Source: SZAS-103 sp038216155 (GTDB taxonomy: Bacteria > Pseudomonadota > Gammaproteobacteria > Xanthomonadales > Xanthomonadaceae). From it: a stretch of 34,716 nt of DNA. The notes beneath the pieces are model-generated. The model made no database searches. It was not told where the DNA came from and was given only the letters and a program-made list of their open reading frames with translations. A program made the translations under genes and the position numbers. Position 1 is the first letter of the stretch. Each line of letters opens with the position of its first letter. The stretch is from contig JBBQQH010000033.1 in the NCBI GenBank assembly GCA_038216155.1, positions 1 through 34,716 on the forward strand, written 5' to 3'. Shown in pieces: positions 23,705 to 31,323 of this stretch.

Positions 23705-24877
23705 ATGCCATTGATCGAAACCCTGCTGCTGATCGCATTGCCGTTTGCCGCGCTTGGCGGTTGGTACTTCGGCCGACGCGGCAGCGTGCTGCAAACCGGG
23801 CGCCAGGTCAGCCGACTGTCGACCACGTATTTTCGCGGCCTCAACTACCTGCTGACCGAACAGCCGGACAAGGCGATTGAGCTGTTTTTGCAACTGGCCG
23901 AAATCGACAAGGACACGGTCGAAACCCAGTTTGCGCTGGGTTATCTGTTTCGTCGTCGTGGCGAAGTCGATCGCGCCATTCGTCTGCATCAGAACCTCGT
24001 CGCACGTACCGGGTTGAGCGATGAGCAGCGGCGCTATGCCGCGCTCGAACTGGGCGAGGACTACATGCGTGCGGGTTTGCTCGACCGCGCCGAGACGTTG
24101 TTCACCGACCTGGTGCAGATGGATGTCTCGGTGCCGCAGGCGCGCAAACATCTGATCTCGATCTACCAGGCCGAGCGCGACTGGGAGGAGGCGATCCGCC
24201 ACGCGCGTGGGTTCGAGCAGGCGACCGGCGAGGCGATGGGTCCATTGATCGCGCAGTTTTATTGCGAGCTGGCGCAGCAGGCAAAGTTGGAGGGCGATAC
24301 CGAGGCAGCGACTCGGCGAATCGCGGAGGCGTACGCCGCTGATCCGCACAGCACCCGCGCAGGCATCCTCGAAGGCCAATTGGAATCGTCCGCCGGCAAT
24401 GATGTCGGCGCGATCCGCGCGTTCGAGCGGGTTGCCCGTCACGATGTCAACTATCTGCCGGAAATCCTGCGACCCTTGTTGGAAGCCTACCAGCGTCGCA
24501 ACGACACGCCCCGCGCGCGTGCATTTCTGGCCGAGATGATCGAGCGCTCGCCCGGCATCGCTGCGATTCTGGCGCTGGCCAAGCTGATCCATGCGCAGGA
24601 AGGCGTGGACGCTGCGCGAGTCTTCCTGACCAAGCAGGTACAACATCGGCCTTCCGTGCGCGGGCAAGCTGCGCTGATCGATCTGAGTCTGGATGACGCC
24701 GAATCGGCCGAGGCGACCCTGCACACGCTCAAACAGGTCAACGACCAGTTGTTGGTGCGCACGCCGGCCTATCGCTGCAGCCGGTGCGGATTCGGAGCTC
24801 GCGCGCATCATTGGCAATGCCCGAGTTGCAAGAACTGGGGCACGATCACCCCGCAATACAACATGCTGGGCGAATGA
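23705..24877 (+). CDS. lapB: LPS assembly regulator LapB (YciM)
   Basis: A 390-residue protein with one N-terminal membrane helix (about residues 3-20), a series of TPR helices (about 35-340) and a C-terminal rubredoxin-like metal knuckle (RCSRCGF ... CPSCKNWGTI). In E. coli LapB promotes FtsH-mediated turnover of LpxC and so limits LPS synthesis, and all the domains needed for this are seen. Its stop overlaps the start of the next gene (ATGA), tying LPS control to O-antigen sugar genes. Confidence 0.95.
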   Translation: MPLIETLLLIALPFAALGGWYFGRRGSVLQTGRQVSRLSTTYFRGLNYLLTEQPDKAIELFLQLAEIDKDTVETQFALGYLFRRRGEVDRAIRLHQNLVARTGLSDEQRRYAALELGEDYMRAGLLDRAETLFTDLVQMDVSVPQARKHLISIYQAERDWEEAIRHARGFEQATGEAMGPLIAQFYCELAQQAKLEGDTEAATRRIAEAYAADPHSTRAGILEGQLESSAGNDVGAIRAFERVARHDVNYLPEILRPLLEAYQRRNDTPRARAFLAEMIERSPGIAAILALAKLIHAQEGVDAARVFLTKQVQHRPSVRGQAALIDLSLDDAESAEATLHTLKQVNDQLLVRTPAYRCSRCGFGARAHHWQCPSCKNWGTITPQYNMLGE

Positions 24878-25890
24878 GTCTTGCCAACGGCTGGATCTTG
24901 CTGTGTGCGGCGGCGGCCGTTTCGGCGCTGTTGACCGCAGCGACCCGCCACTACGCGCTGCGCAGAAACCTGCTGGATGCGCCAGGTCGTCGTCGCAGCC
25001 ACGCTATGCCAACGCCACGAGGCGGCGGACTCGGACCGGTATTGACGATCCTTGTGGCAGGCGTCATCTGGCTGGGTATCAAGCATCGATTGGATACATC
25101 CTTCGCTGGCTGCCTCGCAGGCTTGTCGTTGGTTGCAGCGATTGGCTGGCTGGACGACCACCGTCCGTTGCCGGCAAGTCTGCGACTCCCGGTCCACGTT
25201 GCCGCCGCGGCGCTGGCTGCACTCGGGCTGCTGGGAATGCCATCGACACCCGCGCAATCGGGATTGTTGTTGATCGCGATCGTATGGATTGCCGGACTGA
25301 TCAACGCGTGGAATTTCATGGATGGGATCGATGGCATCGCCACCACCCAGGCGATCCTAGTGACGGCTTGCGTGTTGGCCGGAGGCGCGTTGTTCGCCTG
25401 GCTGGATGCATGCTGGTTGGCTGCCGGCTGGGTCGCACTCGGCGCGCTGATCGGCTTTCTTCCATTCAACTTTCCGCGCGCGCGAATTTTTCTTGGTGAT
25501 GTTGGTTCCGGCGCACTCGGTTTCGTGATCGCCTGCCTGCTGCTGCGAGCAATCGTCAGCGGTGGCATGCAGTGGCCGCTGGCACTGCTGCCGGTTTCGG
25601 CTTTCGGCATTGATGCTGCGTTGACCCTCGGCAAGCGCATGGGTCAGCTTAAGGCATGGTGGCGGCCGCACCGCGAACACCTCTACCAGTGGCTGGTAAG
25701 GCGTGGCAAATCGCATCGATGGGTGACCATTGCCTATGCGACATGGACGCTGCTCGCGTGCGTCCTGACCTTGGTCGCCGCGTCAGCCGGAGCAATCCTG
25801 TCAGTGTGGATGACGATTGCCGCGTTATCATGCGCGTGCCTGCTCTGGCTCGGTGCACGTCGCCGGCTGGGCGGCAGAACGCGCACCTGA
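24874..25890 (+). CDS. Undecaprenyl-phosphate glycosyl-1-phosphate transferase (WecA/WbpL-like)
   Basis: A 338-residue polytopic membrane enzyme of glycosyltransferase family 4 (MraY/WecA superfamily), which moves a sugar-1-phosphate from UDP-sugar to undecaprenyl phosphate to begin O-antigen or similar glycans. Signature loops are present: RSHAMPTPRGGGLG near the start, the Mg-binding GWLDDHRPLP, NAWNFMDGIDGIA, FLGDVGSGALG, and the cytoplasmic histidine loop RPHREHLYQ. About ten hydrophobic segments are visible. ATG 24874 overlaps the lapB stop. The WbpL-like label is favoured by the downstream WbpM-type dehydratase. Confidence 0.92.
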   Translation: MSLANGWILLCAAAAVSALLTAATRHYALRRNLLDAPGRRRSHAMPTPRGGGLGPVLTILVAGVIWLGIKHRLDTSFAGCLAGLSLVAAIGWLDDHRPLPASLRLPVHVAAAALAALGLLGMPSTPAQSGLLLIAIVWIAGLINAWNFMDGIDGIATTQAILVTACVLAGGALFAWLDACWLAAGWVALGALIGFLPFNFPRARIFLGDVGSGALGFVIACLLLRAIVSGGMQWPLALLPVSAFGIDAALTLGKRMGQLKAWWRPHREHLYQWLVRRGKSHRWVTIAYATWTLLACVLTLVAASAGAILSVWMTIAALSCACLLWLGARRRLGGRTRT

Positions 25891-25949
25891 CAGCGCGCGA
25901 CCACGATGCATCCATCAACAGTGACCTGATGATCAGGAGAGGATATCCA

Positions 25950-27854
25950 GTGCTGGGACAGCGCCTGACCAACCTCCTGCCCAAGGGCCTGGTCGTGCTG
26001 CACGATCTGACCATGGTGTGGCTGTGCTGGGTGGGCCTGACGGTGGTGCGATACAGCTTTGAGCCGGCGCACCAACCCATCGCGCTGTTCTCGCCGGTGG
26101 TGGCGATGGTGCTGGTCGTGCAGGGCCTGATCTTCTGGGCGACCGGCCTTTATCGCGGACTGTGGCGGTTTGCCAGCATGCCCGACCTGATCAATATCGT
26201 GAAGGCAAGCCTGCTCGGTGTGCTGTTGATTGTGCTCGGCCTGTTTCTGTTGACGAGGCTTGAACTGGTGCCGCGCTCGGCTCTGGTGCTGTATCCGATG
26301 GTGCTGGTGGTGCTGATCGGCGGTCCGCGACTGCTGTACCGGGCCTGGAAGGATAGTCGTGAATCGGCGGGGCGCTCCGAGGCCGCCGTTCGCGTGCTGG
26401 TGCTCGGCGCCGGACGCGCTGGAGAGGCTTTGATCCGCGATCTCAGTCGCGATCGACAGTACTTTCCGGTCGGTTTTCTTGACGACGATCCGCGCCTGCA
26501 TGGGGCGAAATTGCACGGTTTTCCGGTGCTGGGCTCGTTTGATGAGCTGGTCGAGATCGCCCGCGAAACCGATGCCCGCCTGATCGTGATTGCGATCCCC
26601 ACGGCGGACGCTGGACAAATGCAGCGCGCAGTGGCGCTGTGTGATGACACCGGCCTGCCGTTCCGCACTGTGCCGCGCTTGCAAGACATCCTGCATGGCC
26701 GCGCCACGCCCGGTCAGCTCAAGGAAGTGGCGATCGAGGATCTGCTCGGGCGCGAAGCGATCGCCCCGGACTGGCAGGCAATGCGCAGCTGGCTGGGCGG
26801 GCGCTCGGTGCTGGTGACCGGAGCCGGTGGGTCAATTGGCAGCGAGCTGTGTCGGCAGGCGGCAGGCCTGGGCGTCAGCGCGCTGACCTTGCTGGAACAA
26901 ACCGAACTTGCCTTGATGATGATTTTTGAGGAGCTGCGGCGCGAGCATCCCGATTTGCCGATCCATTGCGTCTTGGGTGATTGCGGCGACCCGGCCGTGA
27001 TCGCTCACGCATTGGGCCGCAGCCGACCGCAGGCGGTGCTGCATGCAGCGGCGTACAAACAAGTGCCGGTGCTGGAGCAGCAAGTGCGCGAAGCGGTGCG
27101 CAACAATGTGCTGGCGACTCAGGTCGTGGCGCAGGCCAGTGTCGCCGCCGGAGTTGACACTTTCGTGCTGATCTCCACCGACAAGGCGATCAATCCGGCC
27201 AACGTGCTGGGCGCCAGCAAACGCATGGCCGAGATGGCGTGTCAGGTAGCTATCGGCTCGGCGCGCACTCGTTGTGCCATCGTGCGTTTCGGCAATGTGC
27301 TCGATTCGGCCGGCAGCGTGGTGCCCGCCTTCCGCGAGCAGATCCGCCGTGGCGGCCCGGTCACTGTCACCCATCCGGAGGTGTCGCGTTATTTCATGAC
27401 CATTCCCGAGGCCTGCCAGTTGATCCTGCAGGCCGCCGCAATGGATCGCAGTCAGGCGATCTTCACCCTCGACATGGGCGCGCCGGTACCAATTAGGCTA
27501 CTGGCCGAGCAGATGGTGCGGCTGGCCGGAAAAATCCCGGGGCGCGACATCGAGATCGTGTACTCCGGCCTGCGTCCGGGCGAAAAGGTGCACGAGGAGC
27601 TGTATCACCCGGACGAACAATACGATCGCACCGCGAACGTGAAGATTTTGCAGGCGCAGGTGCGCGCGGTTGACGGGCCACGTTGCCAGCGTCTGCTGGC
27701 CGCGTTCGCCGAAGCCGTCGCCAGCTATGACGAAACACTTCTGCGGCGGCTGTTGCGTGAGGCGGTTCCCGAATATGTGCCGGCCGACGCCGATGTGCTG
27801 CCGTTGGAGGTCACATCCATTGATTCCGCGCGGTTGCGCCGCGCGATTCCCTGA
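25950..27854 (+). CDS. WbpM/CapD-type nucleotide-sugar 4,6-dehydratase
   Basis: A 634-residue membrane-bound UDP-N-acetylhexosamine 4,6-dehydratase of the large WbpM/PglF class. It has about four N-terminal helices (residues 10-120), a CoA-binding-like Rossmann domain from about 149 (VLVLGAGRAGEAL), then the catalytic SDR domain with the NAD motif GAGGSIGSE (291-299) and STDKAINPANVLGASKR (409-425). Lys424 is the catalytic lysine; the residue at the tyrosine position, usually Met in this class, is Leu420. GTG 25950 has a perfect AGGAGAGG seven bases before it; ATG 25929 is an alternative. It would supply dideoxy sugars for O-antigen. Confidence 0.92.
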   Translation: MLGQRLTNLLPKGLVVLHDLTMVWLCWVGLTVVRYSFEPAHQPIALFSPVVAMVLVVQGLIFWATGLYRGLWRFASMPDLINIVKASLLGVLLIVLGLFLLTRLELVPRSALVLYPMVLVVLIGGPRLLYRAWKDSRESAGRSEAAVRVLVLGAGRAGEALIRDLSRDRQYFPVGFLDDDPRLHGAKLHGFPVLGSFDELVEIARETDARLIVIAIPTADAGQMQRAVALCDDTGLPFRTVPRLQDILHGRATPGQLKEVAIEDLLGREAIAPDWQAMRSWLGGRSVLVTGAGGSIGSELCRQAAGLGVSALTLLEQTELALMMIFEELRREHPDLPIHCVLGDCGDPAVIAHALGRSRPQAVLHAAAYKQVPVLEQQVREAVRNNVLATQVVAQASVAAGVDTFVLISTDKAINPANVLGASKRMAEMACQVAIGSARTRCAIVRFGNVLDSAGSVVPAFREQIRRGGPVTVTHPEVSRYFMTIPEACQLILQAAAMDRSQAIFTLDMGAPVPIRLLAEQMVRLAGKIPGRDIEIVYSGLRPGEKVHEELYHPDEQYDRTANVKILQAQVRAVDGPRCQRLLAAFAEAVASYDETLLRRLLREAVPEYVPADADVLPLEVTSIDSARLRRAIP

Positions 27855-27874
27855 GCCCGCTGTCCGAGCCCGCC

Positions 27875-28789
27875 ATGACCCAAATCACCGCACACCGTCG
27901 TATCCGCAAAGCCGTGTTTCCGGTCGCTGGCCTCGGCACGCGCTTTCTGCCCGCGACCAAAACCGTGCCGAAGGAAATGTTGCCGATCATCGACCGACCG
28001 CTGATCCAGTACGCGGTGGACGAAGCAGTAGAGGCGGGCTGCGACACCCTCATCTTCGTCACCAATCGCTACAAGCATGCGGTTGCGGACTACTTCGACA
28101 AGGCCTATGAGCTTGAGCACAAGCTTGAAAAGGCCGGCAAAAGCGAATTGCTGTCGCTGGTGCGCAATGTGTTGCCGAAGGGAGTGAGTGCGGTGTTTGT
28201 GACCCAGGCAGAAGCATTGGGCCTGGGCCACGCAGTGCTGTGCGCGAAGGCGGTGGTCGGCGACGAGCCGTTCGCGGTGATCTTGCCCGATGACCTGATC
28301 TGGAATCGCGGTATCGGCGCGTTGGCGCAAATGGCCGATCGCGCCGAAGCGCTAGGCGGCAGCATGATCGCGGTCGAGGACGTGCCGCGCGAGCAGACTT
28401 CCAGTTACGGCATAGTCGCCACTGACGCGTTCGACAATCGCTACGGTCGCATTCGCGCGATTGTCGAGAAACCCGATCCCGAATCGGCGCCCAGCACGCT
28501 GGCAGTGGTCGGTCGATATATCCTCGAACCACGCATTTTCGAATTGCTGGAATCGGTGCCGCCGGGCAAGGGCGGTGAGATCCAGTTGACCGATGCGATT
28601 GCGCAACTGTTGCAAGAGCGCACCGTCAATGCGTACCGCTTTCAAGGCACGCGCTTTGATTGTGGCACTCACATTGGTCTGATCGAAGCGACTATCCGTT
28701 TTGCTCTTGATCATGAAACGCTCAGCGATGCAGCACGCAATGCGATGCAGTCGGCACTCAACGAGCTGGGCGTGCGCGAGATCGACTGA
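27875..28789 (+). CDS. galU: UTP-glucose-1-phosphate uridylyltransferase
   Basis: A 304-residue nucleotidyltransferase that makes UDP-glucose from UTP and glucose-1-phosphate. The N-terminal nucleotide-binding loop VAGLGTRFLPATKTVPKEMLP is at residues 17-37, PLIQYAVDEA follows, and FAVILPDD carries the metal aspartates. The C-terminal GTRFDCGTHIGLIEA region is typical of bacterial GalU. It lies 20 bases after the dehydratase gene, so it is probably part of the same operon feeding LPS and other glycans. Confidence 0.97.
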   Translation: MTQITAHRRIRKAVFPVAGLGTRFLPATKTVPKEMLPIIDRPLIQYAVDEAVEAGCDTLIFVTNRYKHAVADYFDKAYELEHKLEKAGKSELLSLVRNVLPKGVSAVFVTQAEALGLGHAVLCAKAVVGDEPFAVILPDDLIWNRGIGALAQMADRAEALGGSMIAVEDVPREQTSSYGIVATDAFDNRYGRIRAIVEKPDPESAPSTLAVVGRYILEPRIFELLESVPPGKGGEIQLTDAIAQLLQERTVNAYRFQGTRFDCGTHIGLIEATIRFALDHETLSDAARNAMQSALNELGVREID

Positions 28790-28828
28790 CATGTAGTTGC
28801 ACTCGTTGCTTCGCAGCCGAGCACGCAA

Positions 28829-30109
28829 ATGAACACCAGCGAAAATTATTATCGGGCGACTGCAAATCCACACCCGGATTTTCCGTACGCACGCGGCAAG
28901 CTCGACTGCGACGTGTGCATCGTTGGTGCCGGATTCGCTGGACTTAACACCGCGCTGGGGTTGGCGGAACGCGGTTGTCGCGATGTCGTCGTGCTCGAAT
29001 CCGAACGCATCGCATTTGGTGCATCTGGCCGCAACGGGGGGTTCGTGTTTGCCGGATTTTCGCTCGGCGAGAAGGCGCTGGTGCGTGATCTCGGCCCGCA
29101 GCGGGCGCGCGACCTGCATCGTGGCACGCTGGAGGCGGTCGAAACGATTCGTCAGCGTGTCGCACGCTATGTGATCGAGTGCGACGCCAATCCGGCCGGT
29201 GTGTTGTGGGCCAACTGGTTCCGCGATCCCGAGGTGCTGCGCGCGCGCCAGCGATTGCTGGCGGACAACTTTGGCGTGCATTGGGAGTGGGTCGACTGCG
29301 AGCGCCTGCGCACCTTGCTGCACAGCGAACGCTACTCGGATGCGTTGTTCGAGCCTGCAGCGCTGCACATGCATCCGCTCAACTACGCACTCGGTATCGC
29401 GCAGGCGGCGGCAGCGCAGGGGGTGACGCTGTTTGAGCAGTCACCCGCGATCGCACTCGAGCGCGACGGTGCAGGCTGGCTGGTGCGCACCAACGAGGCG
29501 CAGATTCGTGCGCAACAGGTGGTGCTGGCTTGCGGTGGTTATCTTGCAGAGTTGCGACACGACGTAGATGCCGGAGTGTTGCCGATCGCGACCTACGTGA
29601 TGGTCACCGAGCCGCTTGGATCACGCATGGCCGACGTGATGGGCACGCAGGCGGCGGTTTACGACAGCCGGTTCGCATTCGACTATTACCGGCCGTTGCC
29701 GGACACGCGGTTACTGTGGGGCGGCCGGATTTCCGTGCTCGATCGCAAGCCCGAGGCGGTCAAACGCTTGCTCTATCGCGACATGTTGAAGGTCTACCCG
29801 CAGCTCGATGGTGTGCGCATCGACTATGCGTGGTCGGGGCTGATGAGTTATGCGCGTCACCAGATGCCGCAGGTCGGACGCATTGATGACGGCTTGTGGC
29901 TCGCGCAGGCATTCGGCGGACACGGTGTCGCGCCGACCACGCTCGCAGGCGAGGTGATCGCCTCCGCCATTGCCGAGGACGATCAACGCTGGAAACAATT
30001 CGCCGACTATCCGCTGGTGTCCGCGTTGAAGCCCGCCGGATTCATCGGCGCCCAGCTCACTTACTGGTGGGCGGAAGCGCGCGACGCTTGGAATGCGCGT
30101 CGCCGTTGA
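28829..30109 (+). CDS. FAD-dependent oxidoreductase (DadA/PuuB-like)
   Basis: A 426-residue flavoenzyme of the DAO (glycine/D-amino-acid oxidase) family. The FAD-binding Rossmann motif VGAGFAGLNTALGLAERG is at residues 32-49, and the second FAD contact GASGRNGGFVF and the C-terminal GGHGVAPTTLAGEV are typical. Among relatives the overall sequence is closest in feel to PuuB-type gamma-glutamylputrescine oxidoreductases. That would fit the agmatine-to-putrescine genes in this window, but other amine substrates are equally possible. It follows galU by 39 bases and ends 14 bases from the converging thiolase. Confidence 0.85.
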   Translation: MNTSENYYRATANPHPDFPYARGKLDCDVCIVGAGFAGLNTALGLAERGCRDVVVLESERIAFGASGRNGGFVFAGFSLGEKALVRDLGPQRARDLHRGTLEAVETIRQRVARYVIECDANPAGVLWANWFRDPEVLRARQRLLADNFGVHWEWVDCERLRTLLHSERYSDALFEPAALHMHPLNYALGIAQAAAAQGVTLFEQSPAIALERDGAGWLVRTNEAQIRAQQVVLACGGYLAELRHDVDAGVLPIATYVMVTEPLGSRMADVMGTQAAVYDSRFAFDYYRPLPDTRLLWGGRISVLDRKPEAVKRLLYRDMLKVYPQLDGVRIDYAWSGLMSYARHQMPQVGRIDDGLWLAQAFGGHGVAPTTLAGEVIASAIAEDDQRWKQFADYPLVSALKPAGFIGAQLTYWWAEARDAWNARRR

Positions 30110-30123
30110 GTATTTCGCGCGGG

Positions 30124-31320
30124 TTACAGTGCCTCGAAAATCCCCGCCGCGCCCATTCCGGTGCCGATGCACATCGTCACCATGCCGTATTTCTGTTTGC
30201 GCCGGCGCATGCCGTGCAGAATGGTCGCGGTGCGCACCGCGCCGGTTGCGCCCAGCGGATGGCCGAGCGCAATCGCGCCGCCCAGCGGGTTGACCTTCTC
30301 CGGATCGAGACCGAGCTCGCGGATCACCGCCAGTGCCTGCGCGGCGAACGCTTCGTTGAGCTCGATCCAGTCGATTTGATCCCTGGTCAAACCGGCCTGT
30401 GCGAGCGCTATGGGAATCGCGGCGATCGGTCCGATGCCCATTACTTCCGGTCGCACTCCGGCGACCGAAAACCCGACGAAGCGGGCGAGTGGGGTGAGGC
30501 CGTATTGCTTGATCGCCGACTCGGACGCGAGTAGCACCGCGGCTGCACCGTCCGACATCTGCGATGAATTGCCGGCAGTCACGCTGCCGCCATTGCGAAA
30601 CACCGCGCGCAATTTCGCCAGACCTTCGAGCGTAGTATCAGGGCGCGGACCCTCGTCGGTATCGATCAATATTTCGCGGGTGCGAATAATGTCTGCATCC
30701 AGGTCTGGCACGTGCGAGACCACATCGTAAGGCGTGATCTCGTCCTTGAATTTGCCAGCGGCAATCGCTGCCATCGCTTTCTGGTGTGAGGCGAACGCGA
30801 ATGCATCCTGGTCGGCACGCGAGACGTTCCATTCCTCGGCGACTTTCTCGGCGGTGATGCCCATGCCGTAGGCGATGTTGATGTGGTCGTCGCTGAACAC
30901 CTTCGGGCTCATCGCGACCTTATTGCCCATCATCGGCACCATCGACATCGATTCGGTGCCACCGGCAAGCATCAAGTCGGCTTCACCTAAGCGGATACGA
31001 TCGGCCGCGAGTGCGACCGCTTGCAGCCCCGAGGAGCAGAAGCGGTTGATCGTCTGCGCCGGCACCGAATTGGGCAAGCCAGATAGCAGCGCACCGATGC
31101 GCGCGACATTCATGCCTTGCTCGCCCTCGGGCATCGCGCAGCCAATGATGATGTCGCCGATTCGCGCGGTATCGATGCCCGGCGCCTGCGCGACAACAGC
31201 GCGCAGTACATGCGCCAGCATCTCATCGGGACGGGTATTGCGAAACGCGCCGCGCGGTGCCTTGCCGACCGGGGTGCGGGTGGCGGCAACAATGTAGGCG
31301 TCTTGAGTTTGTTTGGTCAT
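30124..31320 (-). CDS. Acetyl-CoA C-acyltransferase (thiolase)
   Basis: A 398-residue type I/II thiolase that cleaves 3-ketoacyl-CoA in beta-oxidation. Active-site residues are all present: the nucleophile Cys95 (INRFCSSGLQ), His354 (LGHPLGATGAVR) and Cys384 (CIGTGMGAAGIFEAL). It starts three bases after the stop of the FadN-like gene, and the two form a multifunctional fatty-acid oxidation pair. A FadA-like role is more likely than acetoacetyl-CoA synthesis because of this partner. Confidence 0.95.
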   Translation of the reverse strand: MTKQTQDAYIVAATRTPVGKAPRGAFRNTRPDEMLAHVLRAVVAQAPGIDTARIGDIIIGCAMPEGEQGMNVARIGALLSGLPNSVPAQTINRFCSSGLQAVALAADRIRLGEADLMLAGGTESMSMVPMMGNKVAMSPKVFSDDHINIAYGMGITAEKVAEEWNVSRADQDAFAFASHQKAMAAIAAGKFKDEITPYDVVSHVPDLDADIIRTREILIDTDEGPRPDTTLEGLAKLRAVFRNGGSVTAGNSSQMSDGAAAVLLASESAIKQYGLTPLARFVGFSVAGVRPEVMGIGPIAAIPIALAQAGLTRDQIDWIELNEAFAAQALAVIRELGLDPEKVNPLGGAIALGHPLGATGAVRTATILHGMRRRKQKYGMVTMCIGTGMGAAGIFEAL

Positions 31321-31323
31321 TGG

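Noticed and set aside
23561..24856. 431-codon open frame antisense to lapB
   Set aside because: Mirror frame of a well-supported gene, with no recognisable domain and no start signal.
28352..29374. 340-codon open frame antisense to galU and the FAD oxidoreductase
   Set aside because: It spans two real genes on the other strand and shows no conserved motif.
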